Below are positions 6,879-15,414 of a DNA stretch of 35,687 nt, piece by piece. Both the position numbers and the translations under genes were made by a program. The notes beneath the pieces are model-generated. The model ran no database searches. It saw only the letters and a list, made by a program, of their open reading frames with translations, and was not told the origin of the DNA. Source of the stretch: an uncultured bacterium (GTDB taxonomy: Bacteria > Krumholzibacteriota > Krumholzibacteriia > LZORAL124-64-63); NCBI GenBank assembly GCA_903912525.1, contig CAIWHK010000005.1:1-35687 (forward strand), written 5' to 3'. Each line of letters starts with the position of its first letter. Positions within the stretch are counted from its first letter, which is position 1.

Positions 6879-7322
6879 ATGGCCAAAACAACTTACGATC
6901 CGGTACTGCCCACCGGACACGATTCGGAGGCAGCCCGGGCTGCCCTGGCCGTACTGGTACGACTTGTGAAAGGGGACCTGACCTTCCGCGTCGATGAATC
7001 GGAAGTGTCCGTGGTGTTGCCCGAACCGGCCGTGAGGTTGCTCGTGGATCTGCTTACTGCCATGGCCGACGGCCACGCCGTGACGTTGGTTCCCATCCAC
7101 GCCGAACTGACCACCCAACAGGCCGCCGACCTGCTCGGCGTATCTCGGCCGTTCCTCGTCAAGGAGATCGAAGAAGGCAGGCTGCCGCACCGCAAAGTGG
7201 GCACGCACCGCCGCGTCCTTTTCCACGACCTGATGGCGTACAAGCAGGCGGGCGATCGGTCGCGCGAGCAGGCACTGGACGACCTGGCCGCGCAGGGGCA
7301 GGACCTCGACCTCGGCTATTGA
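6879..7322 (+). CDS. Excisionase-type HTH antitoxin
   Basis: 147 residues. The C-terminal half is an excisionase/MerR-like winged helix-turn-helix (about 77-120: [22 protein letters not shown], then [22 protein letters not shown]). An N-terminal domain of about 70 residues has no motif I know. In this family the protein binds its own promoter and neutralises a downstream PIN-domain RNase. The next gene is exactly such a PIN protein and starts about at this stop codon, so the pair reads as a type II toxin-antitoxin module. The ATG is preceded by GGGGAACC. The promoter candidate lies just upstream, where autorepression would act. Confidence 0.85.
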   Translation: MAKTTYDPVLPTGHDSEAARAALAVLVRLVKGDLTFRVDESEVSVVLPEPAVRLLVDLLTAMADGHAVTLVPIHAELTTQQAADLLGVSRPFLVKEIEEGRLPHRKVGTHRRVLFHDLMAYKQAGDRSREQALDDLAAQGQDLDLGY

Positions 7323-7324
7323 GA

Positions 7325-7894
7325 ATGACGTCGCTTACCGCGGTCCTGGATGCCTGCGTCCTGTATCCGGCTCCCCTGCGCGACCTGCTGCTGCAACTCT
7401 CCCTCGCGGGGCTCTACCGAGCGCGGTGGACGGACGAAATCCACGGCGAATGGATGGCCTCGCTTCTCGCACGTCGTCCCGACCTGACACATGAGCAGCT
7501 GGACCGTACGCGGACACTGATGAACGCAAGCGGGCTTGATTGCCTGGTGACGGGATATGCCCACCTTGTCGACGGACTGCAGTTGCCGGACGAGTGCGAT
7601 CGGCATGTCCTGGCTGCCGCGATACGATGTGGCGCGGCGGTGATTGTCACCTGCAACCAGCGCGATTTCCCGGCAGCCTATCTCGGCCAGTTCGGGATTG
7701 AAGCCCAGCATCCGGACGCGTTCATCGCGGAGCTGATGGACGCGGATCAGCAGCGGGTTCTCCAGTCCGTCCGGCGCGTACGCTTGCGACTGCGGAACCC
7801 GCCCATGTCCGCCGACGAGTACCTCCACATCCTCTCCCGCCAATCCCTGCCCGCAACCGTAACCGCGCTGGACCGGCATCGCACATCGATCTAG
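7325..7894 (+). CDS. PIN-domain ribonuclease toxin (VapC-like)
   Basis: 189 residues. The opening TAVLDACVLYPAPLRDLLLQL carries the first catalytic Asp (D9) of a PIN nuclease, followed by RARWTDEIHGEW and, later, DECDRHVLAAAIRCGAAVIVTCNQRDFP, which supplies the other acidic residues around the Mg site. PIN toxins cleave RNA and are held inactive by the partner antitoxin. The gene follows the HTH antitoxin directly. ATG at 7325 lies 2 bp past the antitoxin stop; a TTG at 7319 would overlap that stop and would also fit coupling. Confidence 0.85.
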   Translation: MTSLTAVLDACVLYPAPLRDLLLQLSLAGLYRARWTDEIHGEWMASLLARRPDLTHEQLDRTRTLMNASGLDCLVTGYAHLVDGLQLPDECDRHVLAAAIRCGAAVIVTCNQRDFPAAYLGQFGIEAQHPDAFIAELMDADQQRVLQSVRRVRLRLRNPPMSADEYLHILSRQSLPATVTALDRHRTSI

Positions 7895-8021
7895 CCGCCG
7901 GACAGTGGCCGACTCCCCCCGTTTGTCGTTACTTCATACCGTGCTCCCGGCCAAGCGCGGCAGCGGCCCGGCGACAGCGCATCTTCAGATTTCCCAGCAC
8001 CCTGCCCGGTCGGCCGGTTTC

Positions 8022-8035
8022 GGCACGCGGTTTGC
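8022..8035 (+). promoter_or_regulatory. Candidate sigma-54 (-24/-12) promoter of the prkA operon
   Basis: CGGCACG at 8021-8027 and TTGC at 8032-8035 match the sigma-54 consensus TGGCACG-N4-TTGC with one mismatch. The invariant GG (8022-8023) and GC (8034-8035) are exactly 10 bp apart. A start about 12 nt downstream would give a leader near 77 nt before the prkA ATG at 8124. In enteric bacteria the homologous yeaGH operon is known to be sigma-54 dependent, which makes the match more credible. Confidence 0.5.
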
Positions 8036-8123
8036 GGACAGCCCCACCGCGGGGACGAGTTTACCAGCCGTCCGGGCCGGCGCCCAAGGCGCCCTGCCCG
8101 ACGGATCCTGACGGGGGTCCACC

Positions 8124-10184
8124 ATGATCGAGACGAAGAAGAACACGCTGCACAACCACTTGCTGGCGCTGAAGGGCGGCGAGAAGGTGTTCGAGAACGC
8201 CTTCCAGTCGATCAGCCGCATGATCCTCGATGCGCCCATCGAGAAGGTGGTGGTGAACGGAAAGACCACCTACGACTTCAAGATCTTCCGCGACGGGAAG
8301 AAGCACATCGTCGGGATGTATGACGAAATCAACAGTTTCGTCTCATACGTCAAGGACGCGGCCGAGGGCGGGTCGTCGCAGGAGATGGCCTATGTGCTGG
8401 TCGGCGAGCCGGGCAACGGCAAGACGTTCTTCGTCGAGTACGTCAGTCGCCTGTACCGCGAGTTCCTGGCCAGGGAGCCGAACAAGCGCTTCAGCTTCCG
8501 GTTCACCGGCCTGGAAAAAATCGGGACATACGGCAAGATAACGTCCATCGAGAGCCAGACCTACGAGGACCCCGCAGTGCTCGCGATGAACCTCCTGGAG
8601 ACCCCCGAGGAGAGCCGCGACCACCTGGCCCGCAAGGTCGGCTTCAGCGATGCACAACTCGAGCACATGTACGCCAACTACCGCCCCCTCGGCGCGTGCA
8701 GCGGCTACATCTGGAGCGACCTCAGGCGCGCCTACGACGGCAACGTCGTCGAGATGCTCAAGCACATCGAAGTGTTCCCCGTGCCGCTGACCGAGAGCCT
8801 GGGCACCGTCACCGGCAAGTACCCCGCGAAGGACAAGATCACCAGCAGCGCCGTCGACCTGCTGGGCGAGGAGTCCATCCAGCGCCTGCTGCACATCACC
8901 GACACGAACAACCCGTACCGCTTCGACCTGCGGCGGGGCGCCCTGGCGCGCGTGGCGGGCGGCGGCATCCACTTCGCCGACGAGATGTTCAAGAACAAGA
9001 AGGACCTGGTGCAGGTGTACCTGGGCGTCATCCAGAACCGCACCATCGAGATGGACGGCTTCAAGTGGCCGATCGACATGCTGATCGTTGCCACCAGCAA
9101 CAACAGCGAGTTCAACCGCTTCCTGGCCGAGAAGGAAGAGGCGCCGATCATCGATCGCTGCCGCATCTGCTACATCTCGCACAACACGAACTACCGCCAG
9201 CAGACGCAGCTGACGCAGTACGCCATCGGCGGCGACACCAAGACGACGCTGACCCGCGAGGTGCTGCACCAGGACCCGAACCTGAACTACGCCGCCTCGG
9301 TGGCCGCCATCCTGACGCGCCTGCCGCGCAGCGAGAAGCTGACCCCCATCGAGACGATGAAGCTGGCCGCGGGCGAGGTGGCCGGCGAGAAGAGCATCAA
9401 GGCCCTGGCCGAGGTCATCGACACGCTGAGCCAGGACACCGACATCACCAACCGCTTCGGCCAGAAGGGGCTGGGCCAGCGCAACCTGGGCCGCGCCATC
9501 CAGCTGATGGTGGAAAGTTCGGAGACGAACGAGGGCCAGTGCATGTTCGCCTACGACGTCTTCAAGACCGTCGAGCGCGTCATCCTGGACTACGTCCACG
9601 ACAACAACGACCGCGCCAAGTACCTGGAGGACCTGAAGACCGCCCGCGGCCTGTACCGCGAACGGATCATGACCGAGATGTTCAACGCGTACATGGACGA
9701 GCCGCAGGCCATCCGCAAGGACGTGCTGAACTACGTGAACATGATCATCGGCATCGACGCCGAGCACCTGGGCTCGGACAAGATGTGGAAGTACAAGGAC
9801 CCGCAGACCGGCGAACTGCGCGCATTGAAGGTGGACGAGCGCTTCATCCGGAGCATCGAGGAGCGCCTGCACCTGAAGACCGACGAGCAGCGCGAGACCT
9901 TCCGCACCTCGATCCGCAAGATCTACGGGCAGAAGATCTCCATGAACCCGAACTACGACTTCATGGACAACCTCGAGCTGGTCAAGGCCGTCACCGACGT
10001 GCGGCTCAAGAGCGACATCGCCGGCGCCGGCAGCCTGATCGGCGCCCTGGCCAATCGCACCAACGAGGAGAACCAGAAGCTCTACGACCGCATGATCGAC
10101 ACCATGCTGCACAAGCTGGGCTATTGCCGGACCTGCGCGCAGAAGACCATCGAGTACTTCTGCACCCAGGAAGACGAGAACTAG
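8124..10184 (+). CDS. prkA: Serine protein kinase PrkA (AAA+ type)
   Basis: 686 residues, close to the PrkA/YeaG family (about 640-690). The N-terminal AAA domain has Walker A GEPGNGKT at 94-101 and a Walker B-like GGGIHFADEMFK near 278-290. A helical C-terminal region follows, ending with a Cys cluster (CRTCAQKTIEYFC). PrkA proteins are AAA+-related Ser/Thr kinases or proteases made under starvation and in stationary phase or sporulation, normally working with a YeaH/YhbH protein and SpoVR. Both partners follow here with 4-bp and 22-bp gaps. The ATG is preceded by a GGGGG site. A sigma-54-like promoter lies about 90 bp upstream. Confidence 0.96.
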   Translation: MIETKKNTLHNHLLALKGGEKVFENAFQSISRMILDAPIEKVVVNGKTTYDFKIFRDGKKHIVGMYDEINSFVSYVKDAAEGGSSQEMAYVLVGEPGNGKTFFVEYVSRLYREFLAREPNKRFSFRFTGLEKIGTYGKITSIESQTYEDPAVLAMNLLETPEESRDHLARKVGFSDAQLEHMYANYRPLGACSGYIWSDLRRAYDGNVVEMLKHIEVFPVPLTESLGTVTGKYPAKDKITSSAVDLLGEESIQRLLHITDTNNPYRFDLRRGALARVAGGGIHFADEMFKNKKDLVQVYLGVIQNRTIEMDGFKWPIDMLIVATSNNSEFNRFLAEKEEAPIIDRCRICYISHNTNYRQQTQLTQYAIGGDTKTTLTREVLHQDPNLNYAASVAAILTRLPRSEKLTPIETMKLAAGEVAGEKSIKALAEVIDTLSQDTDITNRFGQKGLGQRNLGRAIQLMVESSETNEGQCMFAYDVFKTVERVILDYVHDNNDRAKYLEDLKTARGLYRERIMTEMFNAYMDEPQAIRKDVLNYVNMIIGIDAEHLGSDKMWKYKDPQTGELRALKVDERFIRSIEERLHLKTDEQRETFRTSIRKIYGQKISMNPNYDFMDNLELVKAVTDVRLKSDIAGAGSLIGALANRTNEENQKLYDRMIDTMLHKLGYCRTCAQKTIEYFCTQEDEN

Positions 10185-10188
10185 CGCC

Positions 10189-11427
10189 ATGGACGATCGC
10201 GCACGGGCATGGCTGGAACAGTTGCGGGCGGCGGGACTCGTCCTGCCGTCGGCCACGCCCGTGCTGCGCCTGGGATCGCTGGACGACCTCATGGCGCGCG
10301 ACAGCCGCCGCGAGGAAGACGGCTTCCCGCGCAAGATCCGCATCGGCAAGCTGGTCAAGCCGGGCAAGGGCGGGCGCAACAAGGTCGTGGTGGTGCCCAC
10401 CACGGTCGAGGAGAAGCTCGTCCACGACCCGCGGTTCAAGGAAGAGGGCGACGGCGGCGAGCAGGGCGGCAGCGGCGCCGGCCAGGAAGGCGAGGTCATC
10501 GGCGAGCAGCCGGTGCGCCCCCAGGACGGCGACGGCGGCGGCGCGGGCCCCGGGCAGGGCGAGGGCTCGAACCACGAGATGGAAGCCAACGCCTACGACC
10601 TCGGCCGCATCCTGACCGAGCAGTTCAAGCTGCCCAACCTGAAGGACAAGGGCAAGCGGCGCTCGCTCACGAAGTACAGCTACGACCTGACCGACCGGCA
10701 CCAGGGCTTCGGCCAGCTGCTGGACAAGAAGGCCACGCTGCGGCGCATCATCGAGACCAACATCGCCCTGGGCCGGCTGCAGCCCGGCGAGGAACCGGAC
10801 ACCAGCGGGTTCCTGGTGGCCCCCCGCGACAAGATCTACCGGATCCTGTCGCGCGAGAAGGATTTCGAATCGCAGGCGATCATCTTCTTCCTGCGCGACT
10901 ACTCGGGCTCGATGAGCGGCAAGCCGACCGAGGTCATCGTCAGCCAGCACGTCATGATCTACAGCTGGCTGCTGTACCAGTACTCGGGCCAGGTGACCTC
11001 GCGGTTCGTGCTGCACGACACCGACGCCAAGGAAGTGCCGGACTTCTACACCTACTACAACAGCCGCGTGGCCGGCGGCACCAAGGTGGCGTCCGGCTTC
11101 AAGCTGGTGAACGAAATCGTGGCCCGGGAGAACCTGGCCAGCGACTACAACATCTACGTCTTCCACGGCACCGACGGCGACGACTGGGACAGCGAGGGCA
11201 AGGAGTTCCTGCCGGAGCTGGAGAAGATGATGGGTTACGCGTCGCGCATCGGCGTGACCATCGCCGAGTCGGGCTTCGGCGCCGCTGGCCAGACCGAGGT
11301 CGAGAAGTACCTGAAGGCGTCGGGCCTGCTCGAGAGCCGGCGCAAGCAACTGCGCCTGGACGTGATGCCGGAGAGCGCCGAGGAAACCCGGGTCATCGAG
11401 GGCATCAAGGCCCTGATCAGCGAATAG
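10189..11427 (+). CDS. yeaH: YeaH/YhbH family protein (DUF444) with vWA-like metal site
   Basis: 412 residues. An N-terminal basic stretch (RKIRIGKLVKPGKGGRNK) precedes an acidic Gly/Gln-rich linker (about 85-130). The C-terminal half is a von Willebrand factor A-like fold with a MIDAS-type DYSGS at 237-241, inside FFLRDYSGSMSGKP. Proteins of this family are always found with PrkA and are thought to be part of, or a client of, the same stress-response machine; the biochemical role is unsettled. The start follows the prkA stop by only 4 bp, implying coupled translation. Spacing to spoVR is 22 bp. Confidence 0.94.
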   Translation: MDDRARAWLEQLRAAGLVLPSATPVLRLGSLDDLMARDSRREEDGFPRKIRIGKLVKPGKGGRNKVVVVPTTVEEKLVHDPRFKEEGDGGEQGGSGAGQEGEVIGEQPVRPQDGDGGGAGPGQGEGSNHEMEANAYDLGRILTEQFKLPNLKDKGKRRSLTKYSYDLTDRHQGFGQLLDKKATLRRIIETNIALGRLQPGEEPDTSGFLVAPRDKIYRILSREKDFESQAIIFFLRDYSGSMSGKPTEVIVSQHVMIYSWLLYQYSGQVTSRFVLHDTDAKEVPDFYTYYNSRVAGGTKVASGFKLVNEIVARENLASDYNIYVFHGTDGDDWDSEGKEFLPELEKMMGYASRIGVTIAESGFGAAGQTEVEKYLKASGLLESRRKQLRLDVMPESAEETRVIEGIKALISE

Positions 11428-11449
11428 GCGGCAAGGAACAGGTGGCAAA

Positions 11450-13105
11450 TTGCAGCTGATCGACCAGCACGTCAAACTGATCATGGAGGGCTGCAAGGAG
11501 CGCGCCCGCGACGCCGGGCTGCGCTTCGACGACGAGTCGCTCGAGTACGTCGTGACCAACCGTGACCTGCTGGAACTGTCGCCCAAGGTCATGATCCCCA
11601 CGATGTACGACTACTGGGTGCACGACGTCGAAGTGCTGCAGGGCAAGGGCCGCTACGAGCTCTACCCCCACAACCCGTTCGAGACCGTGATCAACACGCG
11701 GCCGGCGATCAGCTTCTACAACGACAACAACCCCGACTGGCTGAACGTGATGATCTTCTATCACGTGCTCGGCCACATCGATTTCTTCCAGAACAACCTG
11801 TACTTCAGGCACACCTGGGACGACGACTTCACGGGCCAGGCCCTGGCCGACAAGCGCGTGATCGCCAAGCTGCGCTCGGAGAAGGGCCGCTGGGTCGACT
11901 ATGTGATCGAGTTCGCCCGCTCGCTGGACAACCTGGTCGACTACCACGGGCTGCTGGCCGAGCGCCACCGCCCCGAGGTGGCGGCGTTCCCGCCCCGCGT
12001 CGACTACTACTTCGACGTTTTCCTGCAGGACGAGAAGAAGGTCCGCGTCAGCGATTTCGTGAAGGAGATCGAGCGCTTCAACGAACTGCAGCGCCGCCTG
12101 GGCGACGCCGCCGAGGACGAGTTCTTCAAGGGCGTCCAGTCGCGGCACCCCGAGTTCCACGCCATGTTCGAGAAGGCCGGCCGCCCCCGCGCCCGCCGGG
12201 GCCGCGACGTCATGCGGTTCCTGATCGACCACTCGGAGTTCCTGAACCGCGACGAGAACAAGTGGATGAAGACGGTCATCGAGATCGTCCGCAACACGTC
12301 GCTGTATTTCCAGCCCCAGATCCGCACGAAGATCATGAACGAGGGCTGGGCCAGCTACTGGCACGAGACGCTGTTCATGCGCGACGACCGCATCGCCGGG
12401 CACGAGGTCGACTTCGCCCGCGTCAATGCCGCGGTGACGGCCATGCCGCGCGTGGGCCTGAACCCCTACGCCCTGGGCATGCGGCTGTTCTACTTCATCG
12501 AGGAAGCCGCGAACAAGGGGCGCTACAGCCGCTCGTTCCTGTCGCTGCTGGACGCCGACCAGCGCCGCAAGTTCGACGGCGTCACCGGCAAGGGTCGCGA
12601 CTACATGTTCCACATCCGGGAGAACCTGAACGACTTCCTGTTCATCAACAGCTTCGTCGAACAGGACTTCGTCGATCGCAACGACCTGTTCGTGGCCGAC
12701 CGCGTCCTGGACGAGAAGCGCATGGTCTGGCAGTGGTACGTCAAGAGCCGCAAGGCGGAGGACTATCGGCAGATGGTGCTGGACGGCCTCTACCACCCGC
12801 CACACGTGACGATCGACCTCGATCGCACCACCCCCGAGAGCCTGTGGCTGGACCACGAGTTCGAGGGCAAGCCGCTGGTGCGCGACTTCGTGCACAACAC
12901 GCTGCTGGGGCTGGAATTCCTCTGGGGCGGCAAGGTCCAACTGGACACCAGCGAGGTCCAGGCGATCAAGAAGCCCGACCAGAAGCAGCAGCCGACGCTG
13001 CCGGGGATGGCGCCGACCATCGAGGCGCCGGGCGAAGCGGAGATCCAATGGCAACGCGTGCGCTACACCATGAAGGACCGCAAGTTGAGCCGGGGGCTGG
13101 TGTGA
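11450..13105 (+). CDS. spoVR: SpoVR family protein
   Basis: 551 residues, starting at a TTG with AGGTGG just upstream. The family signature is plain: MIPTMYDYWVHDVE, NPDWLNVMIFYHVLGHIDFFQNN (HxxGHxDFF), and later EGWASYWHETLFM and VGLNPYALGMRLF. SpoVR is needed for the spore cortex in Bacillus, but the family is widespread in non-sporulating bacteria together with PrkA and YeaH, where it belongs to a stationary-phase module; the reaction is unknown. The conserved His residues suggest metal binding. It ends in a GTGA overlap with the second PrkA-like gene, so all four genes are one transcript. Confidence 0.95.
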   Translation: MQLIDQHVKLIMEGCKERARDAGLRFDDESLEYVVTNRDLLELSPKVMIPTMYDYWVHDVEVLQGKGRYELYPHNPFETVINTRPAISFYNDNNPDWLNVMIFYHVLGHIDFFQNNLYFRHTWDDDFTGQALADKRVIAKLRSEKGRWVDYVIEFARSLDNLVDYHGLLAERHRPEVAAFPPRVDYYFDVFLQDEKKVRVSDFVKEIERFNELQRRLGDAAEDEFFKGVQSRHPEFHAMFEKAGRPRARRGRDVMRFLIDHSEFLNRDENKWMKTVIEIVRNTSLYFQPQIRTKIMNEGWASYWHETLFMRDDRIAGHEVDFARVNAAVTAMPRVGLNPYALGMRLFYFIEEAANKGRYSRSFLSLLDADQRRKFDGVTGKGRDYMFHIRENLNDFLFINSFVEQDFVDRNDLFVADRVLDEKRMVWQWYVKSRKAEDYRQMVLDGLYHPPHVTIDLDRTTPESLWLDHEFEGKPLVRDFVHNTLLGLEFLWGGKVQLDTSEVQAIKKPDQKQQPTLPGMAPTIEAPGEAEIQWQRVRYTMKDRKLSRGLV

Positions 13106-15402
13106 GCAGCGAATCGATCAACCGGGCGATGGCCTCGCTGCAGGCCGGCCAGCGCGGACACGATCCTGCGCACGCCGTGCCGTTCGCGGAGTTCCTGGAC
13201 CTGCTGCGCGCCCATCCCGAGCGCCTGATCCGCAACGTCCACCAGGTCTTCCACGACATGGTGCGCGCCTACGTGGGCGAAGGCTTCGACGAGTACCCCG
13301 AGGACCCCGAGTCGATCAACTTCATCGCCTGGGACTTCCGGCGCCTGCTCGTCGAGAACACCGACCAGCCGTTCTTCGCCGACCGCATCTTCGCCAACCG
13401 GCTGATGAACATGATCGAGGCCTTCCGCGGCGGGGCCCAGCAGAACAAGGTCTTCATGTTCGACGGCCCCCCTGGCTGCGGCAAGTCGATCTTCCTGAAC
13501 AACCTGCTGCGCCGCTTCGAGGAGTACGCCGCCAGCGAGGCCGGCCAGCGCTACGAGGTGGTCTGGCGGCTGGACCGCCAGGCGCTGGGCGACCCCGTCG
13601 ACACCGACGTCCAGCCCGTCATGGAGCGACTGTCTGCGCTGTTGGAGAACCTGGGCGACGGCCACGGCCTGCGCGACGACGCCGACGACACCCACCGCCC
13701 GGGTGCACGCCAGAGCTTCGTCGAGGTGCCGTGCCCCAGCCACGACAACCCGATCCTGATGGTGCCGAAGGAACAGCGCCCGGCCTTCATGGACGCGCTG
13801 TTCGAGAACGACGAGTTCAAGTGGAACCTGTCGTACAACAAGGAATACGACTGGGTCTTCCGCGACACGCCGTGCACCATCTGCACCTCGATCTACCAGG
13901 CCCTGCTGCACAAGCTGGGCGACCCGGCGCGCGTGCTGGGCATGCTGCACGCCCGCCCCTACCAGATGGACCGCCGCCTGGGCGAGGGCGTCAGCGTCTT
14001 CAACCCCGGCGACCGCGCCGCGCGCACGCCCGTGGTCACCAACCCGCTGCTGCAGCGCCGGATCAGCTCGCTGCTGCAGGACAGCAACCAGGTGCGCTAC
14101 CTGTTCTCGCGGTACGCGCGCACCAACAACGGCATCTACGCGCTGATGGACCTCAAGGGCCACAACCGCGACCGCCTGTTCGAGCTGCACAACATCATCA
14201 GCGACGGCGTGCACAAGGTGGACGACATCGAGGAGCGCGTGAACTCGCTGTTCCTGGGCGTGATGAACCCCGAGGACAACAAGAACATCCACGGCTTCCA
14301 GTCGCTGACCGACCGCATCGAGTTCATCAACATCTCGTACGTGCTGGATTCGGCCACCGAGGTGGAGATCTACAAGAACATCTTCGGCAAGCACATCGAG
14401 GAGAGCTTCCTGCCGCGCGTGCTGGAGAACTTCGCGCGCATCATCATCTCCAGCCGGCTGAACGAGAAGTCGCCGGCCATGCTCGACTGGATCGGTGATC
14501 CGCGGAAGTACCGCCTGTACTGCGACGAGAGCCTGCACCTGCTGAAGATGTCCATCTACACGGGCGTCATCCCTTCCTGGCTGGACGACGACGACCGGCG
14601 TGCCTTCAACGCGAAGCGCCGCCGCAAGATCATCGCCGAGGCCGAGAACGAGGGCCACACGGGCTTCAGCGGCCGCGACGCCATCGACATCTTCCACGAC
14701 CTGTACTCGACGCACGCGCGCGAGGGCCAACTGATCACGATGGACACGCTGTGCGCCTGGTTCGTCAAGACACGGCCCGAGCTGGCCCGGCAGCTGCCCG
14801 ACGGGTTCCTGGACTCGCTGCGGCGGATGTACAACTACCAGATCCTCCAGGAAGTGAAGGAATCGTTGTACTACTACAACGAGGAACAGATCGCCCGCGA
14901 CCTGATGAACTACATGTTCGCGCTGAACTACGAGACGGGCACGACCGCCGTCTGTTCGTTCACGGGCGAGAAGCTGGAGATCACCGGCGCGTTCCTGACC
15001 GGCATCGAGGATCGCCTGCTGGGCGCCGGCGTGCGCGAAGGCCGCCGCAAGGACTTCCGCGACGCCACGCAGCGCGAGTACACCTCGCGGACGCTGACCC
15101 AGGAGATCATGGTCGAGGGGCGCGACATCCGCGACACGCAGTTGTTCGCCGACCTGCACAAGCGGTACGTGTTCCACCTGAAGGAGAAGGTGCTCGAGCC
15201 GTTCGTGAAGAACGCCAACTTCCGGCGCGCGCTGAAGGACTACGGCGGCGAGGATTTCCGCACCTACGACAAGCGGATCCGCGCCGACGTGACCTTCCTG
15301 CTGGCGAACCTGAGCGATCGCTTCGGGTACACCGAGGCGGGAGCGCGGGAGATGTGCATGTATGTATTGGACAACGATATCGCGTCGGAGTTCGCGGATT
15401 AG
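13102..15402 (+). CDS. Second PrkA-like AAA+ kinase
   Basis: 766 residues from a GTG that overlaps the spoVR stop by 4 bp and has GGGGG 5 nt upstream. Walker A is GPPGCGKS at 122-129. Compared with the upstream PrkA it has an N-terminal extension, a long insert after the P-loop (about 155-215) and a CTIC pair near residue 259. The C-terminal half (NEEQIARDLMNYMFALNYE, CSFTGEKLEITG, FRRALKDYGGEDFRTYDKR, ending YVLDNDIASEFAD) is PrkA-like. The two copies have diverged well beyond a recent duplication. The pairing of both with YeaH and SpoVR suggests two non-equivalent kinases in one assembly; that is inference. Confidence 0.88.
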   Translation: MSSESINRAMASLQAGQRGHDPAHAVPFAEFLDLLRAHPERLIRNVHQVFHDMVRAYVGEGFDEYPEDPESINFIAWDFRRLLVENTDQPFFADRIFANRLMNMIEAFRGGAQQNKVFMFDGPPGCGKSIFLNNLLRRFEEYAASEAGQRYEVVWRLDRQALGDPVDTDVQPVMERLSALLENLGDGHGLRDDADDTHRPGARQSFVEVPCPSHDNPILMVPKEQRPAFMDALFENDEFKWNLSYNKEYDWVFRDTPCTICTSIYQALLHKLGDPARVLGMLHARPYQMDRRLGEGVSVFNPGDRAARTPVVTNPLLQRRISSLLQDSNQVRYLFSRYARTNNGIYALMDLKGHNRDRLFELHNIISDGVHKVDDIEERVNSLFLGVMNPEDNKNIHGFQSLTDRIEFINISYVLDSATEVEIYKNIFGKHIEESFLPRVLENFARIIISSRLNEKSPAMLDWIGDPRKYRLYCDESLHLLKMSIYTGVIPSWLDDDDRRAFNAKRRRKIIAEAENEGHTGFSGRDAIDIFHDLYSTHAREGQLITMDTLCAWFVKTRPELARQLPDGFLDSLRRMYNYQILQEVKESLYYYNEEQIARDLMNYMFALNYETGTTAVCSFTGEKLEITGAFLTGIEDRLLGAGVREGRRKDFRDATQREYTSRTLTQEIMVEGRDIRDTQLFADLHKRYVFHLKEKVLEPFVKNANFRRALKDYGGEDFRTYDKRIRADVTFLLANLSDRFGYTEAGAREMCMYVLDNDIASEFAD

Positions 15403-15414
15403 CGACGCCCCGGC

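Noticed and set aside
8343-10589. A 748-codon minus-strand frame opposite prkA
   Set aside because: No motif, unnatural composition, and the opposite strand encodes full PrkA.
10209-11459. An alternative frame over the yeaH gene
   Set aside because: Arg/Ala/Gly-rich shadow; the 10189 frame holds the DYSGS motif and family sequence.
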